Shown piece by piece: positions 33,405 through 44,244 of a stretch of DNA of 64,000 nucleotides. The translations under genes were made by a program, and so were the position numbers. Within the stretch, counting starts at the first letter, position 1, and each line of letters opens with the position of its first letter. The notes beneath the pieces are model-generated. The model was not told the DNA's origin and did not search any database. It was given only the letters and a program-made list of their open reading frames with translations. This DNA is from Hymenolepis diminuta (taxonomy: Eukaryota > Platyhelminthes > Cestoda > Cyclophyllidea > Hymenolepididae), in the NCBI GenBank assembly GCA_900708905.1, contig CAADRB010000092.1, positions 85,777 to 149,776 on the forward strand, read 5' to 3'.

Positions 33405-35835
33405 TGCATGCACCACCTCTGTGGAGAGTCCATAGCTGTATTTTTATGTGAGACACGCGTTTACACAAATATTCCATGAGCTGCATCATCTTTAAAAGAA
33501 TTCATCTTCTGCGATTGGCATCGCCGAGATAGATGAATTGCATTTAGTCTTAGATACCACTATTTTTATAAGGCATGCGCCAAAGTAGAATTGTTTAAAC
33601 CGGTTTCAAAACGTTAAGTTCAGTTGAAGAAATTTTCCCTGAGTGTTTAATTGTTTTCAAAAAACTGACTGTGGATTGCTAGCAACTGCGATTGCTAGGC
33701 GAAGTTCAGTTAGCGAATTTTTGGCCCTTTAAGATATCCCAACTTCATATTATTGTAGACTCATTTTTTTTAAATGGGGTCGAGAAAAATCAAAATATTC
33801 TAATGGGAGTTTACAATGATTGCTCGAAAAAAACAACTTTTTATGGTACTTTCGTTTACACTTTATCTAGACATATTATGAAGCATTAAAACTAAAACAA
33901 AGGAAAAAACACCAAATAAATTCACCAACTCGATTCCACGATGAAAACTAGTTAATTTACTAAAATAAACGAAAACATCTACCTTAAGAGCTTAAATTAG
34001 TCAGCAATACTTTTGCTAGTTTCATCTGACTGCTCTACCTAGCTGTAAGAATATGAGAATATTTTGAAATCATATAAGCTAATAATCTTCTACCTGTTCG
34101 ACCTTATGAAAATAAATGAATCTGTTGAGCCCCACCGTCTTAATAATTCAACCTGTCCATTAGTACTTGACACCGTGTAAAGAATTCACCGAGTAATTCA
34201 GCTGGCAAGTTATGAAATTTGAATTTAGAAATTTGTGATTTAACTAAGTGAATATTGCGAAATCAATCCAAAACCCAATTTCGTAAGACTCTTTTGATTC
34301 CTGGACATTATTCTCACCATCGTCTAATTTCCAAATTTTCTTGTCCTTATTGGATGTTTTACAGTTACCCGATTTTAGTTACTTGTCCAAAGTGGAGAAT
34401 TGTAAAAGGTTCATGGCTTGCGCTTATTAAGCGATTAAGATTCTGCTTTTGAACACAAAGAGGAGAGTTAAAGCCCACCACTCATGCTATACCTAAAGCG
34501 AAATCGCTGATGAGGTACATTGATACTTTCAAACATGGTTTTTTTTAAGTATTCGTAATGTTTCTCTCACACCGTGTAGGACATCATTCTATCTTTTTTG
34601 TTTATTCCTTCTGAATATTAATTTACCAATATGGTTTTATTTAATGCGTACCTAAGTCAGATCTATTTACAGATGTATTGTTAATGGAAAGTTTTTCAGT
34701 ATAGAAAAGCAATAAAACAAATTCGTTTCAAAGACAGACCATTAAAAGCAATATTCATTGATAATTCTTTCTTTAAAATGTTTTCTCAATATTATGCCTT
34801 TTCAAATTGAAAATACACTTTTATTGTACCTCATTTCAATCGCCCTATTGGTTTATGTTCTTTTTTAATTTATGGGAAAATACATTCCCTTAACAATGTA
34901 TTATTGAAGCATAATAGAACCATTTCGAACTTCGATAAAATTAACCGACTTAACCCATCAATGCTATCATCAATTTATAGTGTGCCCCTTGCATTTCACA
35001 CACAAATTTGATTTCTAATTCATTTCTGCTTTTATTATGAAATAAAAGAGAAATGGTATTGCAATTATATAAATCTGATATAGGATTAACGTTCCTCCAT
35101 AACTGTCAATGCTTTCCTATCATATATTAAGTGAATAAAACTTTTCCGGTTCTACTGATAATTAGTGTTTCTAAGCACTTAATGTAGATTTCCTAGAAAT
35201 TTTTCTCCAACACGTTGAAAGTAAACATAACTTTTCTGCAGCCTTCAGTTCAAATTTTCTCACTGGACCTGCATTTCTATATACATTTTTAAAATTATTT
35301 ACCAGATCATCTGTCCAATACGTAAACATTAATTTCAGTATCCTCTGTCTTGCAGGTTGCTTAACTAATACTTAGGTTTTTCTCACTTTTTTAAAGATGA
35401 AAACTACTCAGACGATTCTTTTCATAAAGAGTCATTTGTTGATGCAGGTCTGAGAACTGCATATATGACCTCTCTCATTTTGTCCGTATAATGGCGATTA
35501 GGATAGCAACATTAATAATGAATATTATGTAAAACTTTCTCCTATATTCACCCCTTCAGATAAAAAACAAATTTTTCAATTTTCTCCAGATTCTCCCTTT
35601 CTCCTTTCTGATATTATTAGGGTAATTAGCATTTTTTCCGAAGTTTTGCGTTGAATTATATTTCCCTATACGCAAGATTAGAAATTAACCTTTGTGCAAA
35701 TGCCCATATCTTTGCTAATTTTGTTGTTATTTAATTCATGTAAATTATAGTTTATTACAGGTTAAATATCCTTTCATTTTGATTTAAGCTCCTGCTTTAA
35801 GTTCGCCGTTAATATACATTTAACTGAACACTATT
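33405..35835. other. No gene seen
   Basis: Frames at 33,692 to 33,889 and 34,255 to 34,452 are 65 codons each and unrecognised. The remainder is AT-rich without a clear repeat partner. Confidence 0.5.
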
Positions 35836-35837
35836 TT

Positions 35838-36430
35838 GTCAGATAACTGATGCTACTGCCATTTCAAATGGCAGCTTCCTCAACGATTTAAACTATATTT
35901 GTACGCGTTGGCAGTTGGATAGGACGCCAAAAAAGTAGGCCCGAATCCAAGGACTTTGGGTTTTGTCTCGAGTTGAGAAATTTCGGCAATCCTTACCAAA
36001 ATACGGACCTGCTCCGTTCCTAAGAGCTTGGAAATTGGCAAACAAAACTTTCATCAATTCGGCCATGATTAGATCCTCAAATATGGGACGTGTTATATTC
36101 TAACAGGTTGTCTTAGCAAAATTCATAGAATGTCTTGGATCAACTTTGCATCTGTCTGCTATCTCGTCGTGTCTAATTTAAGTGTATTTTGCCGAAATTT
36201 AGTACGCCTCTAGATCATAGAGGCAGAAACTGGACTATCTAGTATTTTATCGCCGCCGAAATTGGTTGTGCATTACAAAAAAGTCAAAGTGACCTAGTTT
36301 TACATATCGTCTCGATCGTGGGAACATGTCTTTCACATTTTTTGCATGTTGTAAAAACTTATTTTATTACAGGTGGCTTGCCAGAGCATCAACGGGCTTA
36401 TGTTATTTATTGCCGCTTGTCACTAAGACG
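35838..36430 (-). repeat. Dispersed repeat R3, copy d (reverse) with adjoining G+C-rich segment
   Basis: Minus strand: the core GCTGCCATTTGAAATGGCAGTAGCATC (about 35,847 to 35,873) matches R3. Upstream on that strand the sequence becomes visibly more G+C- and CpG-rich up to about 36,430, as if this end were better preserved. A minus-strand frame of about 58 codons (roughly 36,066 down to 35,890) and a plus-strand frame with few stops are present; neither is recognisable. The hairpin at 36,206 to 36,224 lies inside it. Confidence 0.45.
36206..36224. repeat. 7-bp hairpin with 5-nt loop
   Basis: GCCTCTA (36,206 to 36,212) pairs exactly with TAGAGGC (36,218 to 36,224) across GATCA. It is in the G+C-rich segment next to R3 copy d; function unknown. 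Confidence 0.6.
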
Positions 36431-36439
36431 CCGTTATCA

Positions 36440-37235
36440 CTATAAAATTTTCAATAAACTGCAAAGTAGACCCTATACATACTAAGTTTATTCAAAAGTC
36501 AAAATAAAATTATTTTATTGTTACTAGATATTTAATTATATGGTACATTTTGTTGCGATTCTCAGTGAGGTAGACTGTGATTCACCTACTACGCAATTAA
36601 AGACTCCTAAATTCGTCGAAATATCATAAATCTAAAAGCAAATGGAAGAAATCTCTCTTTTAAGAGTATTTTCAAACCACTTGAATTCCTCTCATTTGGA
36701 TCTGATTTTTATTCGATAATTATTTTGCTTTTAAGGGTGCGTAGATGAATCGATATTCCAGATACCTAGTAAACGGTTCAAGTTGAACTGTTGAATTGAA
36801 AAATTTCACTGGTAAGGGGGAATGGAAAGATGGATGTTAGGATAAAAATTGGTGAATAAAAGAAGTTTTTTCACTAGAGAATAAAGGAATAATACAACTT
36901 TGAAACCTTTTAAACCAATTAAAGCAAATTCAAGTTGCTGCCTACTTTAAAATGAAAAGATCTGACTAAAACAATTCTCAAAAAGTTGTTTTATTATTGT
37001 TCTTTATTAATACTAAAATGACGTCGATGCATTCTGATTGGTGAGCAAACATGCAAATGATTTCTCACAGCAGTCTTTTATCTTTTCATAAAGCACGCTA
37101 TCGTTCGCTATTGCAAGCATTGCAAGATACCTGTTTGTTCAAATTAGCTTTGAACAACTCTTCGACTAGCACGTTCAACTGCCTTGTTGTAGCGACTTAT
37201 TAAAAGCACGGGGAGTGTCCGAAAATTTTGGCTTC
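36440..37235. other. No gene seen
   Basis: AT-rich spacer before repeat R5. Some similarity between 37,090 to 37,235 and 40,200 to 40,335 may extend R5 upstream, but the match is patchy. Confidence 0.45.
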
Positions 37236-37239
37236 AAAT

Positions 37240-37352
37240 CTAGATGAATTTACTTTCTCCCATCTCTACCTTTCGGTTAGAAATGAGGACATATTTGAAT
37301 TGCGTCTGTCTTGATGGAATATTATGGCGGCAATCTAGTCTACTGAGTAATT
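37240..37352. repeat. Dispersed repeat R5, copy a
   Basis: This aligns with 40,335 to 40,445. Shared words are GAATTTA.[TC]T[TC]TC.C, AAATGAG.ACA.ATTTGA.T.GCGTCTG, GATGGAATA.T....GG..G.AATCTA and TGAGTAAT. Read on the minus strand the two copies keep Q-T-[QP]-[FI]-K-[YF]-V-L-I-[SY]-N-[RK] in one frame, hinting that the parent coded on that strand. The family was not recognised. Confidence 0.55.
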
Positions 37353-37354
37353 AT

Positions 37355-39080
37355 GGTTTGTGTTAGTCTTTCGGTTCCTTTGTATCATAACTGAATTGAA
37401 GGCAAATTTACAATCGTTGGGGTCCACTGATGGAAATTTGTTTGTTCTGGCCAGCAATTTCTCACTCTAATAACGTGTTTGCCGTTGAATCTGTATTTAT
37501 TGATTTTAAATTTATGTACTTTATTATGAGCATCGTGGCATGCCTGCCTCTTAACTTCCTATTTTCAAAATGTCTTCTTAAATGGTCTTCAGAATGCAAC
37601 TGTTTTACTAATTCTAATAAGCGCAAAATTGATTATAATTTGTACAATAAATCTTTTAATATACTTAAGAGGAAATTAAATAGAAATAAGATATGATTTT
37701 ATTTAATGTACGCTTACTTTTCATTTATTTAATTATCATTTATTGCTCAAGGAACAACTCAGAGTCAGGTTAATAAAAAACATAGAGAGAGACATCAACA
37801 ATAAGTAATCAGATATTATTTCATCCAACGGTTATTTACTTATTAATGCGATTTTGAATGTACGTACGTTTTGGTCTGTTAAGAATTAAACTGATGTTTT
37901 TAATATGATTAGTTAATTGTAGCAAAAATTCCAATTGATATAAAGTTGTTATTATTAAACATTGCTGTTCAGCTTCGGTAAGGAAAAAATAATGATTAGA
38001 TGACTGAAATTGTTGATAAGTGGAAGTAAACATTTTCCCAAAAAAACCTTTTTCTATTTAAGATATATTATTTTTAATTTTCCACCTTTTAATTCCTGGT
38101 TCTTGTAATTCCTATTAATTTAGCTGACCTTCTCTACATTGCGATTAAAAATGGGGCACAATAGAAAACGTTATGCTAATATTTGGCGGTTTGATCGATT
38201 CTGGGTTTTTAACCAATGCAACTACTTAGAAAATCTCTTTGTCCTCAACTGATTCGCGTTATTATATTCCGAATGTAAAGTTAATTTTTATGCCTCTTTT
38301 TCAGAATTCATTATAAATATATAAAAATCCTTAATTGATATGACGATTACTTTATATTGACTTAACAAACTGTTGGTTCATTCTAGGCTGCCAGTCAGGA
38401 TAGCAAGTCGTTTTGAAGGCTATCTTTGCCATCCTTTCAAAGATCGTAAATCAGATTTTCTCTTTACTTAACCAAGATATCCATTACTCAAACGGTTGTA
38501 TTTGTCACTATTGTTTTCATGAATCTTTTTTTTCAAATTCGTTAGATTAAGAATTTTTATTTCTCGGTTCCTTTGTCAGACCATAATTCATTACATCGTA
38601 ATAAGTTAGTTCCATTAATCTGCTCAATAATTATTTACGATCCAGCTGAACCATTTGGGAAGAATATGCATACAGCACATTCATTAATCTCAGAAAAGTG
38701 ACTATGTAATGATAGGTGCGACAATATTTTATTGTAAGTCTCCTTAGTTCTGGACATCATTAATAAAGTTCGATTGAAATAATTGTCTATTTTTTTGCCT
38801 TTTAAACTTTACCTATAACAGAAAAATGCACATGGAAGTTTGATGGCATTAGCTTATTGAAACTCCTTAGTGGCCTTTTAATATGACCTTTATCATGCGC
38901 CTTTGGTTAGTTCATTTCCCCATTTCGTACTTACTCAATATACTCAATATCTTTTCTCTCAAGGTCTAAAATTTCCTAGTAAACGTTTGGCTTCATTTCA
39001 GCAAAAATAGACAGTTATCTCTGAGTTTTATTTACTCTTCCATCAAGCACCATGATCTTATTCATCACAACTCACATAGT
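37355..39080. other. No gene seen
   Basis: The frames at 37,430 to 37,696 (plus) and 37,836 to 38,033 (minus) are unrecognised and typical of AT-rich chance frames. Confidence 0.5.
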
Positions 39081-39084
39081 GAGA

Positions 39085-39240
39085 GCTATTTGCCAAATAG
39101 CCGATATCGCTATCATCGCAAATGATGCTGCCGATCACTTATTTAAACATATTTCCCCTGATTATTTTTTGTCCTCTTCCTAGGTCTATTACCTTACGCT
39201 CCGATCGTGTGAAATAACTTCTGCACATTTTGTGTCGTAA
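39085..39240 (-). repeat. Dispersed repeat R3, copy c (reverse orientation)
   Basis: On the minus strand the order is CACACGATC, GGACAAAAAATAATCAGGGG, TAAATAAGTGATCGGCAGCATC, then the core TTTGCGATGATAGCGATATCGG. This follows copies a and b closely: GGGACAAAAAATATGAGGG and TTTGAAATGAGAGTGATATCGG in copy b. Confidence 0.6.
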
Positions 39241-39264
39241 ACACATGTTCCATATTGAGAATGC

Positions 39265-40330
39265 AAGTCGGTTTCTTACTATGTCATAATGATGTTTGAT
39301 TCCCTACTTGTTAGCGCACCATTATTATTTTGTAGTCAAATATAAAATTGCTAATCTAGTAATTATGACATGTTGGACCGTTAGATTTTTCCAAAATTTT
39401 TTGAAATGGAAGTTAGGATAAAATTGGAAGAGGCAGAAATAAAATTAAAATAATAAGACACTAATGTAAAAATTAAATTTAGCGGTAACTCAGATTCATT
39501 CTTAGATAATCTGATGGAAGAATGGATGCTTAGAATTTATCTTTTAAGTGTTTGCAAATTAACGATTAATATTAAACCTGATGAAAAGGTAGCTCCTGAT
39601 GACCCTCAGGTGCTAAAATTATTTTAACATTTTAGGGCGACAGATGATGATTCATCTTAGAATATTTAAAAAGCTTTAAAACTGCTCTAAGAATTTAATA
39701 CCTCCATAAACAACGAATCCAATCATTCCTCAATTTTACACTTTGTTCTGCATTGCTCAAAATCGACTGTTCAATTGTTTAAATTTATCGATTAACATTG
39801 ACTGTAAAATATTTAATAACTTAAGTGCTTAATTAATTATATGGGTAATAATATTATTAGACAAATTTCAAAATTGGTGAAATTTGGCTATTTTTGCTGC
39901 TTGAAATGTATTCACCAATTTGAATTCTTTGACGGTTCCATATCTACCAAGAAAATTCGCAAAATTCTAAATGACCAACTTTTCCTAATCCCGTATTCTG
40001 TTCCGTATCATGTTAAGCACTCTTGCTGTTTCTTTTATTCAGATTATATCTCATGGCTTAAAGTAGCAAATTTTTTCAGTGCTCAAAAAATAATGATGCA
40101 CTTTCATTCGCATTTGATTTTACAGCAAATCCTAATTATTATCCCATTTGATTTTGGCTTCCTTTTACGAAAAAGCTTGTAGCAAGTTCCATCAACATTA
40201 AAGAGCGCCGGCGTCAATAATGTTTGTGACCTCACACGCTGCTAGAAGCCTGTTTTCAAACCAACTCTTTTCTTCATCGATTCATTTCCTACGTGGGTGC
40301 GAGGCCGCTGTGGTTTTGAGTGACAGAATT
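39265..40330. other. No gene confirmed
   Basis: The frame 39,841 to 40,182 (113 codons) is one of the longest in the window. It has no recognised domain and reads as hydrophobic, low-complexity F/I/L/S/K sequence. I treat it as chance. G+C rises near 40,200 to 40,330, adjoining R5 copy b. Confidence 0.45.
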
Positions 40331-40334
40331 TTTC

Positions 40335-40445
40335 GGCGTTGAATTTATCTCTCACCCTCTTTGTTATAAATGAGAACAAATTTGATTGGCGTCTGAAAGA
40401 TGGAATACTGAGGTGGTAATCTAAATAATCTTGTTGAGTAATGCA
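40335..40445. repeat. Dispersed repeat R5, copy b
   Basis: Partner of 37,240 to 37,352 on the same strand. The two copies lie about 3.1 kb apart in direct orientation. A minus-strand frame 40,345 to 40,551 runs through it and contains Q-T-P-I-K-F-V-L-I-Y-N-K. Confidence 0.55.
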
Positions 40446-40449
40446 TACC

Positions 40450-43400
40450 CAATTTACCTAAACTCTGACTGTATAACACCCAAAATGATATAAATAATAT
40501 TTCTCCGGCATATGACAAGAGGAGAAAGGTAAGCTTCTCGACATCATCCAAAGGAACTCATTTTACCTTGGTAAGTACTTATTCGTGCAGATGATTATTC
40601 CATCTGGTAGGTATATGCAAATGAAGCTCGATTCTTTTGTTTATTACATTGTATTCATGTAACACATATTATCACTTCACAAAATAGAGGGAGTTAAACT
40701 TGTTACCTGCATAAAAGGAAGAAAATATCATTAGTTCTCCTCATTAATGAAGAAAATTTCAGTATGCGATATATTCAAAAGTGAGTTTACGTTCGACATG
40801 TTTTAGGTATTTTCCTGGAGGAAAGAAGAATATTTCTTCTCTTGGCAGTCGCATTAAGTGAGTCAAAATTTTCCACTCCAGTACAAAAATCACTGTAGCA
40901 ACAACTGTATATAAAAATTGCTGTTCTAATTGTATATCGTGCTTTAAATGGTTAATATGATGAAAACGTAAATTTCTAACGTAGATGGCAGGTTTTATCC
41001 TTGAGTCTCCTGAGGTCTGGAATTGCTAACCATGTAGGAAATGTCACATCGGGACTTTAACTTGATTAGACACCGCTTAAACTTCTTATTTTTTGCTATT
41101 ATTATTATTTTGCATAATCTTTTGAGTACTTTTAAAAAATCTCACTTAAGGTCTTCTTTCGGGAATATTTACTACAAATAAGCTTAAATTCATAGAGTTT
41201 AAGTCTCATTTTTCTTTCTCATATTAAATTCAACATAACTTAATTTCTCTAGACTTTGAACAAAAATTCTTATAGTAAATGACCTTTAATTTTACTTATT
41301 GTTTTGTAGATCTTATACATAAAAATTCTTTCTGAAACGACATTGAGTTATTTACACACCAAGCGCTATCGCAAGTTGAAAAAACGCCCTATTTTTTACT
41401 GAAAATGAGCAACTTTCTCATATGGGTGGACTCTTTAGTATTAAACATTGAATCGTTTTAAACAATCATAATATTCGCTCTCTTAATTCCTGATTAAATC
41501 GCATTTGTGTTCATCGTTCTTGATATTCTATATATTTCACTGTCGAAATGTTTTTTAGAAGTACAATTGATTTTCTGTAATTTTCTTCAAAATGATAAAA
41601 TTAAATCGACGGAATTTTAACTGAATTGTGCTATTCTCTTTCCTGAGTAGAGATTTCGTCGCAAGATGTATTTTTATCTCACTTCATTGCTGGCAAATGA
41701 TACTCCATAATCTCAGAGACGCTATCTGTAATTATTTCAAATGATACTTTCGTCTGCAATAGAATTAGAATTACGCCTTCCATTTCAGTAACATCGAATT
41801 ATATATATCGCACTTTGTACGCAATATAGTGAATGCATATGAATAACAGATCACTCGATTTAGGCAATTTTTTTTTGTTTTCATTTATTATTGAAGTAAA
41901 TATTTCGGAATGAGAAGCGAAAGCACAATTGAACTTGACACGTTTAAATTAAAATGACATGCGTGTTCTTATTATTAGCACCGATTATATTGATTCCTAA
42001 AGACTTTTAATATGATATACACAATCAGAATTATCCCGACTTGTTTCTTTTTCAATCATTTTCTAAGAGCAATCAACTGTTATCTTCAATTTCCTATATG
42101 CTTAATGTTGGTACTTCTTAATTGCTTTATCCTTTCACACTTAGTTTTCACTTTGCACGTCAAAGAACTGTCAGTCGGCAAGTTAATGGTGAACAACAAA
42201 AACTGAAACAAAAATGATTTGTCCATTCTTTCTAATGCTCTTGGTTGCGAACTTTATTTTAATAAAATAATCAAATTTATATGAAAAATATCCTTTCATA
42301 GAACTTTATTACAAATGCAATGTTTATGGTCTATTGCAATAATTTGAGAGATATTAAGCTATTGTCTTACTGTAATATGTTCAAACATCATTCTTATTGT
42401 TTCCGCTAAGTTTCTAGTACTAATATTTGCTTAAATATAATAGACTTCAACAATGCCACAGATTAAACTAGTTAACACCCAGACTTAATTTTTCGTGATG
42501 CATTTAATAGGCAAACGTTTATGAGAATAGACCTTTAAAGGACGGATAAAAAATATGGTCACGGTATTTATTTCTCTTCTTTCTCATGGAACTATGGAGT
42601 GCAGTGCTCACCATCAATACATGAAGTTCTATTTTCATAATAGTCAACTTTCCTCATTTGTTCGTTATCTGTGTCCATTGCTTCTTAAGAAAATTTATCC
42701 AAACTGTCGTTTTTGTTTAGACGCTTCGTTGTTTATTTAAAGCCTAAAATAATAAGTAGTCCATAAATAAGTTGGTACGACACTTATAATGAGTGCATAT
42801 TAATATGTTTAAATCACTGATTATTCACCATAGGAAGTTCAATGTTCCTTGACTCTTATAGAACTAGCTTTAAGCACATAGATGTTGAAACGCATATTTG
42901 TATTTCACAACTGTAGATTTTTAAACTTATAAGATTATCAAGAGATTTTTTGATTTCGATTTAAAGTATACTGTTAGTATCATCCTAATCTTTTTAATAA
43001 TTCTGTTTCTTTTATTATAAGTAGGAATAATATTGTTCCTTACTTTAGTTCATAGATTCTTTTCTTTATTCTTTGAATGGTGTCCTCGATAGTAGTTTAC
43101 ATATTAATTAAGCTTTTAGGCACCTTTACATTCATAAGCCATATAAACCTCTTAATCGTCGAGATTAATTTCGATGTCACACAAATGTAAAATGCATCTG
43201 TCAATTTTCAATTACCGTTTAACTTTTTTATTTTAGATGTCCCAATCTCTTAATGTCCCCTATAATCAGTCCACAGTCCTTCTGCTCAAACACAACCAAT
43301 CGCATTGCATTTGAGCATATCAGGGAAAAAAGAGGCCTTTCTGTTTTAGTGTGAGGTCCTTAAATGAAAACACGTCATACTTTATATTAATAGTTAAAGT

Positions 43401-44015
43401 AGTCTCTTGGTAGACCGTAATAAGCGCTTAAAAATTACTAAAAATGCCTTTCGTCATTTCTCTAGTTTCGCAGTTTATGTTTATTTTCAATTAACCATGT
43501 AATACATCGCCGGTTCTCCCCACTTTTCCCACGTCTGGGATCACAAGTGCCTCATTAATTGCCTTTTGATGTTTGTTGGGAAGAAACGCTTGCATGTTCG
43601 CGGTGTTTCCCCTATTCCACTTTTTCCTGACCTTTCCTTCCGATCTATGGGTCAAACTCTAAAATTTTGTTGCGCATTTACTTGGCCTCGATTTATTTGA
43701 AAACTCATTCTTAAATCTAGACTCGAAAATAATATCTAGTCCATTCCAAATTGTTTCATGACCGAAACTGTGCACCCATTATGTTTGAATTATATACGTG
43801 GGTAACCGTTATTGCCTTATCTCTTTACTAAACTCGATTATTATCAACATTAATACTTAAGCCAAAAATTTTAAATTGTGTGAAGCAAATAATGTCGAAT
43901 AACAGTTAGTCTAATTACAGATTTAGAGGAGGTGGTCAAAAAGATACTTAGAGCAACACCGGGTTGTCAAAGAGTCTTACTTTATTTGACTTCTGGACTC
44001 AGGTTGCTTACAATA
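40450..44015. other. No gene seen; one G+C-richer patch
   Basis: This is AT-rich sequence with short frames at 42,012 to 42,206 and 42,555 to 42,740 and an ATT-triplet run near 41,098. A patch at about 43,498 to 43,640 (starting TGTAATACATCGCCGG) has higher G+C and could be an LTR or other element fragment, but it has no partner in the window. Confidence 0.45.
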
Positions 44016-44019
44016 CGAC

Positions 44020-44240
44020 ATTTAAATTTCAGGATTTGTCCTCTAGACTACAGCAAATGCTTGCTTACGATGTTTAGTGCTCATTTGCCTGTTTTGTTTA
44101 ATAAAGAAGGATCGGTCTTGCCCTTTCAATTCATCCTTTTCCTCCGATTTCTGAGAAAGCAAATAATCTTATATGATACTCCATAGTTTACAGCTATAGC
44201 ATTATTAAGGATGAAATAAATAGAAGTTTTAAGATAGCAG
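44020..44240 (+). repeat. Dispersed repeat R4, copy b
   Basis: Partner of 24,542 to 24,742. Landmarks are CTCTAGACTACAGCAAATGC, the CTTGCCCTTTCAATTCATCC block and TTTTAAGATAGCAGAG. The frame 43,932 to 44,186 (84 codons) runs into it, and its L-D-Y-S-K corresponds to L-D-Y-S-K of copy a, where the same frame is broken by stops. Confidence 0.6.
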
Positions 44241-44244
44241 AGCT

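Noticed and set aside
34503..34545. Hammerhead-ribozyme-like CTGATGAG
   Set aside because: The second conserved half (CGAAAC closing a stem II, then the cleavage triplet) is absent in the right place.
39841..40182. 113-codon open frame
   Set aside because: Low-complexity F/I/L/K/S sequence without any family signature.
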